DNA of 64,000 nucleotides from Capronia americana (lineage: Eukaryota > Ascomycota > Eurotiomycetes > Chaetothyriales > Herpotrichiellaceae): NCBI GenBank assembly GCA_016110215.1, contig JADWQD010000013.1:868001-932000 (forward strand), in the 5' to 3' direction. The translations under genes and the position numbers were made by a program. Below the pieces are notes generated by a model, which worked only from the letters and a program-made list of their open reading frames with translations, was not told where the DNA came from and ran no database searches. The number at the start of each line of letters is the position of its first letter. Position 1 is the first letter of the stretch. Below, piece after piece: positions 34,967 through 47,487 of this stretch.

Positions 34967-35479
34967 CTCGAATGCGTAATGGATCTTGGCGTGAGATGAC
35001 TAGGGAACCATCGTTCCTTATGATCTGCAAACCTGGGTATGCTCTGGAACTTCCTCGAGCATGTGCAGTTTATCGCAAACCACAGGCAGCGCTCTGATGA
35101 ATGACCGAGTGGTTCTTGCAAGGTTGGCAGGCCAAACTTCTGGCTGAACCCACAGCATTTGCCGTCGAACCCTGAAACCCCTGCAAATGCCTGGACCCTG
35201 TGCTCGATGGAGATGGGGATAGAATAAGGCCAGGTGGGAAGCAGTACTGCTTAGAGTAGATCGTTCTCCTACATGCGATGCATCGAGTCTGGACCTGCAG
35301 CTGAACAGGAAGACAATGTCGGCAATCCGCGAGCCTTTGAGCCAAGAGCGTTGGGACATTGGGGGGTCACGGGGTGAACCAATTGCTGCTTATCTCCGAC
35401 ATATTTCTGCGCGCTGATCTCCACGACAGAGAAAGACTATTGAGGCTCTACTGCGAAGTCTTAGGATTCTGTATCGCTG
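34967..35479. other. Intergenic between the double regulator start and hydantoinase 1 stop
   Basis: About 510 bp with no supportable gene. It should hold the promoter of the double regulator and the terminator of hydantoinase 1. Confidence 0.45.
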
Positions 35480-37218
35480 TCATGCTGGAGGGATCCACTC
35501 GTTCACGAAGACATTCCTCGGTCCTGGTAGGAGACTTTTTCCTCTCCTCAGGAAGTTGCCGTCCCCTGAGACACCCAGAAGACCACCATTGTCTCGATCC
35601 CAGACTACCTTGCCACGAAGAATGGTATACCTGGGCCAGTTCTCAAACTCCATTGCCTCGTAAGGTGTGTAGTCGATGTCGTGGTGGAGCATTTCGTTGC
35701 GCAATTGGAACTTGGTCATAGTGTTATCCGGGTACCAGATGCACAAGTCTCCATCGAAACCAGGCTGGATGGCACCCTTTGTCGGGAGACCGTATAGCTT
35801 TGCAGGGTTGGAGGAGCTGACCCGAACGAAATCATTGATGCTCATGCGACCACTGGTCACGCCTTTGAATAGAAGCGGAATTCTTGTTTCCACCCCCGGA
35901 AGGCCGTTGGGTATGCGTGAAAAGAGAGGCTTCCCATCAATGAGCCCCAGACGTTTCCCAGCACCCTCAACATTGAATCTAGTACGAACAGGTCAGTTGC
36001 TTTCACAAGCTGCGATATCACTCAGACTTACTTGGTCGCTGCATGATCGGAAGACAAGGTGGTAAAAGTCCCATTGACCAAACCAGCCCAGATGGCGTCT
36101 ATGTCCTCCGGTGAGTCTCGCAGTGGCGGCGAGCACACCATCTTTGCGCCTTTTCACCCATTAGTTCATGCTTCTCCGATGGAGAGGTCACCAGTACCTT
36201 CGAAGTTATCACCTTTCAGGCGTTCTGACAGAAGCCAGAGGTATTGGGGACAAGTCTCTCCGTAGATTGGCAACAGGCGTGTTTGGGCTTCGCGGATATG
36301 TTTTGCGGCCAGCTTAGACGACACATGGACAAGAAGAATGGGTGTGTCCATCAATTCCGACAAGGAGATGGCACGATACTATGCTAGAAGTGAGCATGAT
36401 TGTATTTCGTGCAAGACTGATCAAAGTTTCACCCACCGTTGCTTCTGCCTCCGCAATTTCTGGACGTGAGACTGCATGGTAATATGGGTCGGTCTGCCCT
36501 CGCTCCTCAAGGCTCTGAATGATTCTTTGCACCGAAATTGTTAGCATCGAGAGCGCCAGGTATCAGTATGGATATAGCTCACAGTGCTATCATATCACTG
36601 TTCTCGGCATGAACCATGGTGGTCATACCAAGCCTCCTTGTGGAACGCATGACCTGCAAGATCTCAAAGTCGTTCAGCTTCAATGGCTCATAGGTCATGT
36701 ACAATTTCACACTCGTGATGCCCCATTCCGAAACGAGGACAGGAAGTTCTTGATCAACAATATGCTTGGTCGGGTTTGTCAAGATCAGGTGGAAGCTGTA
36801 GTCACAAAAGGTCTGATTTTCGGCAAGCTTGGAGTACTTCTCGACCGTGGGGAGAATAGTTTGATCGGCACGCTTCTGCTGTGCAAATGCAATGACTGTC
36901 GTGGTACCACCGCATATGGCGCTTCTCGTGCCTGTCAACCATGTATCGCCTGTGACCATGTCCGCTTGGTCGACGTGGACATGGGAGTCCACGCCTCCTG
37001 GGGTGACATAGGCACCTTGGGCATCGATCACCTTGGTAGCAGGCTGGACCGGGAGTGAAGTTCCGATGCAGGTGATGACACCGTCCTTGATCCCAATGTC
37101 CTGGCCGCGAATAGTGTCGGCTGCATTCGCCTTCTGGCATGAGCATAGAGTGACAACGAAACCAGAGAAGTGGTTTGCTCACAATAACACCATTTCGCAC
37201 CACCAGATCGAACTCCAT
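35480..37218 (-). CDS. Hydantoinase/dihydropyrimidinase-like cyclic amidohydrolase, copy 1
   Basis: Six exons (37218-37183, 37130-36583, 36524-36437, 36378-36192, 36149-36032, 35978-35480) give 491 residues. Metal-site residues are in place: H62 and H64 (DSHVH), the carbamylated-lysine candidate K154 (SVKLYMTY), the HAENSD and HVSS histidines and the SSDHA aspartate. The C-terminal HHDIDYTPYE and LRGKVVW patterns are those of hydantoinases and dihydropyrimidinases rather than allantoinase. The reaction is hydrolytic ring opening of a cyclic ureide to an N-carbamoyl amino acid. It has five introns, against one in the paralogue at 55765; the 36-nt first exon is shared. One intron (36150-36191) is only 42 bp. 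A CGGCCG site lies 190 bp upstream (37407-37412). Confidence 0.9.
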
Positions 37219-37609
37219 GGTTTCACGAGATCTGCGGGTTCCCTCCAAAGCAAGTCCCAACAAATGCTCAGCACGGGCTTTGACTGACTTTCGTTTTAGC
37301 CAGAACGATAGACTTCAGTCGAGGCCCGTTAGCAACAAATTCTTGATGGTCGATAAGCATCCGCGAGAAGCAGGGTTTCGATGCTGAGGGAGCGAACGAG
37401 GAGCAGCGGCCGGATCTGCGGGAGCCATTCTGGGCTCTCCCAGGGTTTCTATAGGATGCTTCTTTAACGCACTTCTCGGTTAATGGGATAGCTCACGAGT
37501 GAGTATTCATGTGTATGATGGCTATCAACATCGCGTCGGCGGAAACAAACGAAAAGTGCTCCCGTATTTCGCGCCGGCGGGCACGCACGAACAATACACG
37601 TGTATCTCC
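37219..37609. promoter_or_regulatory. Upstream region of hydantoinase 1 with a CGGCCG palindrome
   Basis: About 390 bp without a gene. CGGCCG is at 37407-37412, about 190 bp upstream of the hydantoinase 1 start. Confidence 0.4.
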
Positions 37610-37830
37610 GCCCGAGTTATGGAAAGGTGACTGCAGTTAAAGTTTCAGCCAGTCATTCATGTGAGGCGAAAGAAGCCGTCGAGCCGAGTCTCCGTCACTG
37701 GCAGGATACTTACAATCAGATTACAGAGGGTCTGGATGCGGCAATCGACTGCACTGGATCATTTTCGGTCATTGAAGAAATGATCGTGATGATCAAGTGC
37801 GAGACTGAACGTGGCCGCCATCAAGGCAAC
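37610..37830 (+). pseudogene. Possible relic of a zinc-type alcohol dehydrogenase
   Basis: The forward frame that is open here reads YGKVTAVKVSASH, then EAKEA, then ITEGLDAAIDCTGSFSVIEEMI. That order resembles the end of the MDR Rossmann fold (nucleotide-binding strand, then the Asp-Cys-Thr-Gly loop before a VIE helix). No flanking start, GroES-like domain or C-terminal part is found, and the frame then runs into the region upstream of the kinase gene. I read it as a decayed fragment. It could also be a chance frame or an unrecognised N-terminal extension of the next gene. Confidence 0.35.
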
Positions 37831-37941
37831 AGGTTCTCGAAAAATGTTGGAGTCTCACCATACCGTAGTCACCAGTCGAAGCAACAACGCTCTCTCTACT
37901 CATATCGTTCTCTCGATCCATTCCCGGGCCAATCGAACTGT

Positions 37942-39254
37942 ATGCCGCCGGTCGATTTTCGCGTAAAATATTCATCTCCGCCCTTTTCCAGAGCGAGGAG
38001 TACTGAAGATCTTTCGCCAGTCGCGAAGCCGCGGAGACGGCCGGAACCCGTGGACATGCCACTCAACGATGAAGAAAGTTGGCGGGAGAGAAAGAGCGAA
38101 AATGAACTTCAATTGACGCCGACGAAGGATTCCGAAGCCGCGAACTTTAACGGACGAGTTCTGAGAAAGATTCAGCGCGCCTTCCAGGAGGACCCAAACG
38201 TCAATCTGTTGGAACTGTTTCCCTCGGACTACTCCCAACGCTTACAGCGAAAGATGGAGAACTATGAGCGCGAAGGTACACCATTACTTATTCTTTCTCG
38301 CTTACTTACTCATCTTTATTAGAGAAACACCCACCATATGCTCTTGAACCGCGACAACCAAGGTTCATAGAGGAGGATATACGGTCCATTATTGACTTTA
38401 GTCGGCCCGTGGATGTTATACACCCGCTCGCCCCCTCGCTCAGAACTCTCTTGGCGGCATCCGAGTATCCCTATGATGGATTAAAGACTGCAGAGCGTAT
38501 GGCAGAGCTCCTCTCGAACAGCGAGGTTCTCTATAAAGGCCCATTCCCAACAGCAAGAGCAATCTTCAAATGCGATCTGAACGCAATCGTCAAGGTTGTG
38601 GCAAACCTGGAGGATCTCACCGAGTATACTACCCTCCAATATCTCGACGCATGCGTGCCTGGGTTCCCTGCGCCTAAACCCCTTGGTGTCGTTCGGGTTG
38701 GCCAAATATCCTTCATTTTCGAATCTTATATACCTGGGCAAGTGCTCTCGAAGGTATGGCCAGAAATGTCGACCACCCAGAAGCTTTCGATCCAAGAACA
38801 GCTGGAGGACCTTCTTTCTCATCTAAGACGTATCACGCACTCATCAACCATACCCTTCGGCGGGGTTCAGCACGAAGGTTGCAAAGATCTCAGAAGGAAC
38901 CTGCGTCGGGCCACACGTCCAGTCTACACCGTGGACCAACATGACGACTTTTTATTCTCGAACCTGCGGTTCGGCAGCGAAACCTATATCGGAATCCTCC
39001 GCAAGTTTGCTACAACATGTACCAATTCTGCGAGCCAAGTCTGCTTTTCCCATGGCGATATCCGGCCTGACAACATCATTGTTCAACACGACGACGACGA
39101 CGGACTGTACAAAATTGCCGGCCTCGTCGACTGGGAATTTAGTGGATTCTACCCTGATTACTATGAATCGACAAAAGCTTGCAACTGCCTCGGTATCGAC
39201 GAAACGAGTGACTGGTACCGCTATCTTCCACCCTGCGTGTCACCACACACTTAG
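37942..39254 (+). CDS. Aminoglycoside-phosphotransferase-like (APH) kinase-fold protein
   Basis: Exons 37942-38275 and 38323-39254 join across a 47-bp intron and give 421 residues. The C-terminal two thirds have the APH pattern common in fungi: SFIFESYIPGQ in the hinge, a catalytic loop CFSHGDIRPDNIIV, and a metal-binding LVDWEFSGFYP. The first 110 residues are polar and probably disordered. Fungal members of this family are mostly uncharacterised small-molecule or protein kinases; resistance to aminoglycosides is not implied. The start is uncertain because the frame stays open upstream to about 37600. The protein ends soon after the DWE motif region, slightly early for the family. Confidence 0.75.
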
Positions 39255-40392
39255 CCCGTGAGATGGCTCTTGGACTTCATTCTGGGTTGGCATCTGGAGT
39301 AATAACCCCTGGTGTTGTTTCCAAGTATTCCTCGCCCCTTCGTCAATTTCCTTCCTTGCTTTCTTGGAGACCTCAATCCTCCTTCTCATCCAAGATGCAG
39401 TCGTCTGCACAATTATCAAGAAGAGGTCGGCGTGCATTCGGTCTGCAAGGTTATCAAGAAAAAGGTCAGTACTAATTTATTCCTGGCAATCCCACTCTAC
39501 AATTCGAAATCATCAACATCCGCTCTCCTTCTTGGACAAACCCCTTGAGCTTGGTCCAGGGAGCCCACAGCAATCCGTATCACCATCTGTGGCTCTCGGA
39601 CCCATCGCATCCATATCTTCGCCTTCTTGCTTCTGATCCAATTTCTTCCATCCCTTCCCCAGCTAAGTGCGCTTTCCTTTTCTCCTTCCATCCTTTGATG
39701 TTCTTCATTTTGGCTGGGTGGCTGGGTGGCTGGCTGACACGCAGTCGAATACGCCGGCCTGCCACGGCTCAAACCCCGCGACACCTGCAGTCTTGCCCCC
39801 GTGACTGCATTTACGTGGCAGCCTTCTCGGCTGACCGCATGCCATATTGCCTCACTGGACCGGAAACGGAATAAAGATATTCTAGAACCGCCTGATCAGG
39901 AGTGATTTATTTCGCCATCGTTGACTTCTCAGCACGATTGTATACGCGGTATAAGTACCTCACCCCTCATTGTATCTCTGCCCAGAGCGAGGGAGAGAGG
40001 GAGGGCGAAGCCTCAAATGGTGGAGCTTGACTTGCAAGGTGTTACTACACTACAGTAGGAAGCAGCGCGCTCCTGGCCCAGCACCTACTCGAAGCCTTCA
40101 TGGAAGTAAATATTCACGAAAGAGACTCTGTGGAGGAGGCGTCGAAGTGTTGGGATCACCAAAGGGTGTCCGCTCATAAAAGCTCCGGAGAGGACTCAGA
40201 GACAGGCCGTCAAGAGCTGGAAGCTGATCTCGACACGCTTGTGAAGGGCACGGTACAGATGATGAAGAGACGATCGCTTTGGCTGCGGAACTGAAGACAG
40301 AATTGCAATTTGAACTTGCCACGCTTGCTAATTTCAGAGTGTGTCGGCGCCAAAAATCCAAGTCACTATGGTGTCAAAATGTAGACCTCACG
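39255..40392. other. Intergenic, no supportable gene
   Basis: About 1.1 kb. Several short open frames exist on both strands but none shows a family pattern. The only local sequence feature is pyrimidine-rich tracts near 39480-39720. Confidence 0.45.
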
Positions 40393-42046
40393 TCATCCAA
40401 AGTTCTTCTCTACCTTCTTGATCCACTTGCCAATACCCTTCTCGATCTTCTCTGTGTGAGACGGCTTGTGCTGTGATCCAGAACTCTTCGAAGGTTTATT
40501 GTGGTGGTGTGTTTGATGTTCGGTTTCAGTAGGTCGGTAGACTTGACTGTGTATATCGTAGCCACCTGTAGCAGGCGGGGGTGGTTGCGCTTGGCCATAG
40601 TTGTACGCAGAGTATCCCCCTAGAGGAGGAGCTGCCGGTGCCGGTGCTGGAGGTTGTCCGGCGGCCAGGTAGTCGGGATATTGCGGATGTACGTGTTGCA
40701 ATGGTTTATGCGGTTGGTCATTGATAGATTGGTAGAACTGTGTGCCAGGGGTCTGCACTGGCGGCTGACCGAAGATGTGAGAGTTCGGGTCCTGGCTGTT
40801 GGGCACATATGTTTGGGCAGCTATTGACGGATGGCGGCCACTGTCGGAACCTGCACTCGTCGGGGGCGGTGCGAAGTTTGTAGACACAGACGTCCGGGGA
40901 GAGTTCGGCAGTGTCGTGGACGAAGCGTGAGGCCCGAAAGATGGTACCACCGTCGCTGCAGCTTGAGGCCCGAAAGACGGTGCGGGTGATGTGGTGGCAT
41001 GAGGCCCAAACGAGGGCGGTGGTGGTGGTGAGCCATAATGCCCATAAACACCTGGAGCCACGGATGGCGGAACCCCAAAGGTCTGTGGGTGCTGTGGAGG
41101 GGCGTATGGGTTGTCATGCTTCGCCGCGGCAGCTAAATCTATCCCGTCGCCAGCATCGACTGGAGGAGGCGTGTCCTCTCTATGTGCGATTGGTTCGGGC
41201 GCTGCGGGTGCTGCTGGATTATAAGCCAGTGGTGTGTAATCAGTCACTGGTGCTTGTTTGGCAGATGTTCTCGCTCCGCCGCTGGCAGCGACTGAGATAG
41301 GAGAAGCTGACGTTGCCTGGCCGGGAGCAGGCGATCGACTTGCGACGGCAGCTGGAGGAAGTGGCTGGAGCGGCTTGTGTAGAGAGTCTGAAGCGCGGTC
41401 ATGATGCCAGTCTTTGTATGCTGGATCGGATATAGCCACATTCTCCAGATTTTGAACCACAGGGCTCACCATATCATGGTGGTGAGGCTCTTCCGGATCC
41501 TCCTCAAGGGCCAACTGATTGGGAGGGAGCAGTCTCTTGAATATGTCCACTACCAATTTCGAGTCTTCTTGATTCCAAAGATAGATGTCGATGGTGTGTA
41601 TTTTGTATTTTGATGTGCCCGGGTCTCGCGGATCTGAACTGGCAAGACGCCATTCATCCGGGTCTCTCGCCGGACGGGGCGAAGTGGGCGAAGTGTTCGC
41701 GGTGTCCCCATCGACAACCAGTGTCACTCTGGTCGGGAATCTGTAGGAATGGATCACTTTCACGTTGTCCAGAAAGCCGTTGAAGGCGGTCTGATCAGGC
41801 GTTCCAGCATAGATCGCGGCTTCCACACGACTGGTCTGCCTGGTGGAATTGTAGTAGATGTAGAAGTACGAGGCTTTATCGAAGCGATGCAGAGCTGGTC
41901 GAGGGCTGGGCGCCGTAAAGTAAGAATGTATGTCGGCGTACCTAGTAGCAAAGTGCCTCAGTTAGATTGCGGTCGCATGTGAGAGGGAAACACGAGGTTG
42001 CGCCTTACACTGTAGTCAGTGTCTCTTCACCGGGAAATGGAGGCAT
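40393..42046 (-). CDS. Conserved protein with a globular N-terminus and a long proline-rich disordered tail
   Basis: Exons 42046-42009 and 41941-40393 join across a 67-bp intron (GTAAGG...TACTAG) and give 528 residues. The N-terminal 150 residues look folded (ADIHSYFTAPSPRPALHRFD, YFYIYYNSTRQTSRVEAAIYAG, then WRLASSDPRDPG and IHTIDIYLW). The rest is rich in Pro, Ala, Gln, His and Ser, with three SFGPH/SFGPQ-type repeats at 40933-41013. It ends in a basic/amphipathic KIEKGIGKWIKKVEKNFG helix. I do not recognise a named family. A membrane- or actin-associated scaffold would fit the tail, but that is speculation. Confidence 0.75.
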
Positions 42047-42409
42047 GCTGACGATGCAGCCGGACGGGCGGCTCTTCGAGTTGGGTCGCTACAGGTACAC
42101 GCGCGATCTCCTCGAAAGCACTACAGTAGCATGTCGACGAGCCGCTTTATCAGGAAGGACAATTGCTTTGCTTACACCGCGTGTGATGGGTTGCTTGACA
42201 CGTCAGTTGCAGTGGGCGGCTGTTGAAGGCCATCTCAAAGGCTGGTCCCTCGATTGTGGCTGAGCACGTTTCAACTTTCAGCCACATCATGACGTCGGCG
42301 GGCCCTCGCACTACTGTTGCTATAAGACCCAGGCGTCGTACATAATCCTTCATCCCCCAAGCCCCGTTGAGCTGAGGACGTTGTTAGCCAAGCGAAGTAT
42401 CTGCAAATA

Positions 42410-43422
42410 TCAGGTGCGCATGGCTATGACCACAGAGACCCAGCCATCGGCATAACAACCCCATCTGACGAGCTCCTCCAGGGCAGCACTCATTGGTACT
42501 GGTGCACCATGCAGAAGTGGTGTTGCAAGAATGGGGGTCCTCCTTGACGGAAACAAGCTGGGTGCCAACTGGTGCAATGCCGTTCCCAGTGTTTGAGGCT
42601 GTCCCGCAGTACCACCACCTCGCAGTGCCGCAGGTGAGGCCCCTTGGTTTGCACCTGTAATCGTTGGGGAAACGTGTGACTGGAGAACTTTGATCTGCGC
42701 TTTGTTTGGGTCCTGGTCTGGCGCAGATGGTAAGTAGAGTCGCAGGGGGATATGTCGCATCTGCCCCGATGGTGGGACCAGGGAATTGTGAATCTTTGAG
42801 AAAGTCGGTAAGTCGCTTTCTTGGGTCGATGTCCACAGAGCCTTGCTCTCTTGGGCAGAGAGCGTCATGATCGGTTTTGCCGTGCCAGATCTCAGAAAAT
42901 CAGCCTCCTTGACCGAGTTGATGAAAGAGTCATGCAACACCACGGGACTTGCCTCCGGAAGGATTGGCTTCTCAGGATCCGGCGTGAAATGCACAGTCAG
43001 TTTGAAAGGCAGAGGGGCCGGAGTCAAGTGGTCTTGTCGGGCGTCCTGCGTGGACGCGACATAGACATCGTAGAGTAGGCCCAAAGGCAGATGCCATTTC
43101 AAGGGTACATCGTCATAGGTGAAGAAGCCGGAGTAAGGTGATATCGATTCAGGATCGGCGATAAGTGAACTCGAGAAGAAGGCATGCAGCCGCGGAAGGA
43201 GCAGGGGGAGGTACGACAGACGTGGAAGAGAAATCTAGCAAAACCACAAGTCAGTCCTCTGGACGGAGGATGTCAGGCCTTCAAACCACGGAGTCACTTT
43301 CTTACCAAATAGGGATCTGATCCATCAAAGGTACGGCACTCTGAAGCGGCTAGCCTTATCTGCAGAGGCAGCCGGGCTCTCCACACGGCGCGTTGAAGGG
43401 AGTGCAAAGCATCGTCAGCCAT
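42410..43422 (-). CDS. ATG5: Autophagy protein Atg5
   Basis: Exons 43422-43306 and 43234-42410 join in phase 0 across a 71-bp intron and give 313 residues, normal for fungal Atg5. Diagnostic segments are VPLKWHLPLGLLYDVYV, FKLTVHF, the conjugation site FINSVKEADFLRSGTAK with the acceptor lysine K148, QTLGTALHQLAPSLFPSRR, and the C-terminal LVRWGCYADGW. Atg5 is conjugated to Atg12 through that lysine, and with Atg16 it acts as the E3-like complex for Atg8 lipidation on the phagophore. This is a housekeeping gene and lies between the two halves of the ureide cluster. Confidence 0.95.
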
Positions 43423-46400
43423 TGCGGCCGCATGTGCTCCCGCGGTCTGCCTTTTGTTTTTCCTCCGGTATATTGTAGTGCGGCGTGACACTGGTTTCGG
43501 GTGATGTCGCTAGCCTTGCTGTTGATGTGAGAATCGGAGGATGGGACGAGGCGGAAGGGCACCGGAAGGCTTCGTCCACCCGCAGCCTCCCCCCGGTCAG
43601 GAGCGGACCCTTATCCTCGCACAAGGATATGCTTTGAAACAAGGAAGGGGATCAACCGGCAATTTTGCGCGACTGAAGTTGGGCTTTACGGTGTTGACCC
43701 ACCTCAGGTTGCTTCTAGATCGAGAATGGAATCAGGAACCAGAAATCGAAGCAACCTGAGAAGTTCCTGACAAGTCAATTCAGGCTGCGATGACAGCGAC
43801 TAGGGGCAGGCGGAAGCTCTCCGCCTCCGCGCCTCATCTGGCTCTTCCGGGTTCACTCCAATCTCTGGCGACACTGTACTATCTGTGCTCGTATTATTAT
43901 CCAGTGTGGGTTCCTGAAGGCTGAACTGTTCAAGTTCATCGTTCGTCTCATTGCCGTGAAACTTCGGTTACGTACACAACGGGCTTGCAGGGGTTTGTGG
44001 AAGGAGACTCCCTTCCTTACTAAGAACTGCTAGAGCGTTCGCTTCGACTGCTAGAACCGTCGTAGTCACATTGCATCGCCGACAAGCGAGGTGTGACGTC
44101 ACGATATCACCTTCACAGCCGAAGAGAAGACTTCTCGAGGCCGGGTACGAGTACGCTACACGTGCCTGTTCATTTCAGTCACACAGAGGCCAGCCTCGCG
44201 TTCGGATGTCGCCTGTACTTTGAGCGATGCACATCCAGGCTCTACTCGGAGGAAAGTACAGACTTCCGGCAAAGGAGGTTTGAGTTTCGTTGTGCCTCGC
44301 ATACGAGGATGTGTTGACAGAACAAAGTTCAGCAGGCATGCACCTACAGTAGCGGACACAGTCAGATCGTGCACTCCAATGCCGCGCCTATTTCCTGCAA
44401 AGTCAATTGCTGGCAATGTCATTGCCACGCCGATGCAGAGGACTGTGTCCCATCATACAGCCCAGACCATGCTCCGAGAGCAGGCCGCAACAAAGGGCAA
44501 ATGATGCTGGGTTACTCATGATTGCCAGTACAAAGTACGGAGTACGTATGGACTGAGTACCATGATATCCTGCTCCCCACTTCAACTAGTGATCGTGAGA
44601 CCCGAAACCACTGCTCTAGTGGATGGGTGGTCGCCCGACACTTCTCTACGTGGAGTTAGATGGAAATGGAGAACAGCGTCGAGCTTCCTTCCTGGTTGAA
44701 GCGGCAAGCCTCCTTCGTATACCCTCCGGGTGTTGGCGAAGCAATTCGAACGTGCCAAGTCTATGCACGTTCGAGGACCTATCATGGATGCTGATGGGAG
44801 ACCGGTTTCTCTGTTCCGGACGGAAGTTGCAGGGTTGAGGCTGCTAGGACTCAGCATAAGGGCTCGGAAGGAGTGGTTGGATGCGCTGGCTCCGTTACCC
44901 AGGAATGTGGCTTACAAGAGATTGCGGGGCGAAGGCACCAACTGCACCTCTCTGCGCTGGTTTCAGGGACGTCCGTCTTCCGCCCCGTGGATTGAGCATC
45001 TGCTTGGTCGTGCGTTGGCGAAAACGACCCGCTCAACGTGCAGGGGATAGACGACAAGAGGCAGATCGATTCGGGCTTCACGTCAATGTGACATCTAGTT
45101 CCTTTTTCCTCGCTACGTCGTCCATCTGTTTCCCTCCATGCTCGGCGACCACAGGGATATTGGTTGGAGGACAGCCTCACGGGGAAGCCGACGGAGTACG
45201 TAAACTGCATCTGAAGGTTAGCTCGCAAATAATCGTGGGGAAGGCCTTCAGTTTGGATCCTTCTCCATAAACCTAGAAACTCGGTAGCCAGGCAGTGGAA
45301 TGCGCACATGCCCACGTTTCCTTGTCCAAGGATGGCTTCCCTGGTTCCCCGTACCAATAACGATTGCGTTTCGGAAGGAGTTTGGCTAAACAAGGCCCGC
45401 GCCTTGGTCGCAGGTCAACTCCTCACTGCTCACGGCTCACGAACCATGATCCGTCTGTGAAACTGGAACAGCGACGCGCCGCATGTTTAATTAATGCACC
45501 CTTGGAATGTTTGCATACGGCACTTACCGTGCCTTGTCTTTGCCCGCACTTCGTAACCAACAATCCACCCTGACAATAGCCTGGAGAGGGATCCTCGCTG
45601 TCTTGACTTGCCCGGCTGTTAGCGCGAGATGCAGTAGCAGCTTGTCTTGCCAATCGCCGATCCACTGTAGCATTGACCAGCTCCAGTTAGGGGCCTGTAG
45701 AAATTAGACACTGAGATAGAGTTCATCGCTTCCACCGCGAGCTGATGGAGAGTGCGACGAAAGGGTCGAAAAGGCATTATCTACAGGTCACCAGGAATCA
45801 CCTGCTCAAATCCTGCAAAAGACCGGGGATTAGACTTCAATGCCCCGAGGCTCCTATTGCGGGAGCTTTGCCCTAGAAGCATGAGGCTGGCAGCTATTTG
45901 AACTGAGAGTGAGCGCCGAGCGAAAGACAAAAGTTGTCTTGTGTAACGAGACCCCGTCTGATCACCGCTAATTATCGGGCTTCAATAGGGAGCAAGGCCC
46001 CCTAACGCCCAAGCTCCAAGCCCTGCATGCCTAAATCAGGAGGCCCGGAGTCTGTGAAAAATGAATGGGGGGACCCTTGGCCTCCCTGGCGCCACTTCCG
46101 CGGTGCTGGGAGGCCCCCTTCTTGCATCAGCGCTCCAGGCTAAAACGAAGTTTGGCGACGGTTCTGCAGCTCAAGGTCGCTGCTAAGCCGCTTTTCAGTT
46201 AGTGGGCATGCGCATCTCCGTGTTCTCCACGACGATCCAACAAGCCGGCGCCTCTTCGCAAATGTCTTTCGCCAGCCGGTCACCAACTCCTTCTGGACTG
46301 GCAGAGGGCTGTCTCCCAATCGTTGCGCTGGCTCCCGGGACTCCCCATCCGCTGCTCTGGGCCGCGCAAGTCCATCTGGCACCTAAACCCGCTGGACACG

Positions 46401-47487
46401 CATGGCGCGTGGCTTCCTGGTCAGTGGTCATGGGGGCATCCCAAAATACCCATGATCGGGATCCATGCAAGCGTTCCCGTCCAGCAGCTTGGTCTCCATA
46501 CGCTCTGCAGCTCGCTGCTTTGTGAAGCAGAGGGCAAGGGAAATCTAACTTGCCATCCTGGTGATCCCGCTGTCAAAAGCTGGGCCGCAAGGTCCGCTAT
46601 CAACCCAACAATCCGCAACTTCCTCAAAGCTCGCCTGCAGGGAATTGTCACTCTAAGAATCCACCGCTGCTTTTTCGCGTCTTTGTCCATCAGACCAGGA
46701 CGAGCCGAATCCGATTGTACCTCGATTCACACAACTTCGCCTTCCCCGAGTCGTCGCATCCAGGGCGTGCCAGCTTCAGCGCGCTGCAACTGGCATCCCG
46801 TCTGATTCATTCAACGTGCGTCCTCCAATCCTCATCCACCGTTTCGCGCTCAGACCTTGCGGCAGTCTATACTCCACCAATGTCCATTGGCGTCCTCAAC
46901 TCCTTTACATGTGTACTATATCTACGGAGTATCCCCGACCCAAGATCGACCAGCCGCCGTCGATTTATCTCGTGGCCTGCACACGACGCCTCTCTCAAAA
47001 CTACCCATCCTGAGCGAGTTGGTTTCTGAACGGAGGACGAAGCTGTCGTCCAGGACCGTGTAGCCCTGTCAGCGTTCATTGGTTCCAAACAGCTCGCCGT
47101 CGGATTCTCATCCACCCGACCCATCCGTCACTTGTCATTCCCGCTCCACCACCGAACGGGCCTCGTCCAGACCATCCTTGAATACTTCGGTCTGCATTCG
47201 ACTGTAACGAGCATTGACAATTCGTGTGTCTTGTCAGCCAGCGCCAGAATCTGGCAGGACACGGAGAGCCGGGCAAATCAACTAAAACACTGGTCCTGCT
47301 TAAATTTCGATAGGGCTGACAGGCATATCACCGTGTCCTGCAACCTTCCCCTGCCTTCCCGGGCAATTCAATGCTTTGGCCTTATTCGTCCTTGCACTCG
47401 ACGCTCCTGATGTCAGCCTGATGCGAGTATAATACCAGTCAGATCCTCGACCACGGCTTCGACTAAGACTAAACCTGACTGAACCCT
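43423..47487. other. Gene-poor stretch of about 4 kb
   Basis: No coding region that I can support. Several open frames of 80-180 codons (for example 44851-45393 reverse) lack family features, are not supported by splice structure and overlap frames on the other strand. No tRNA or rRNA pattern was recognised. The ATG5 promoter should lie at its left edge. Confidence 0.45.

Noticed and set aside
44851..45393. A 180-codon reverse frame in the gene-poor stretch
   Set aside because: No domain pattern, erratic Cys/Arg-rich composition, and it overlaps comparable open frames on the other strand.
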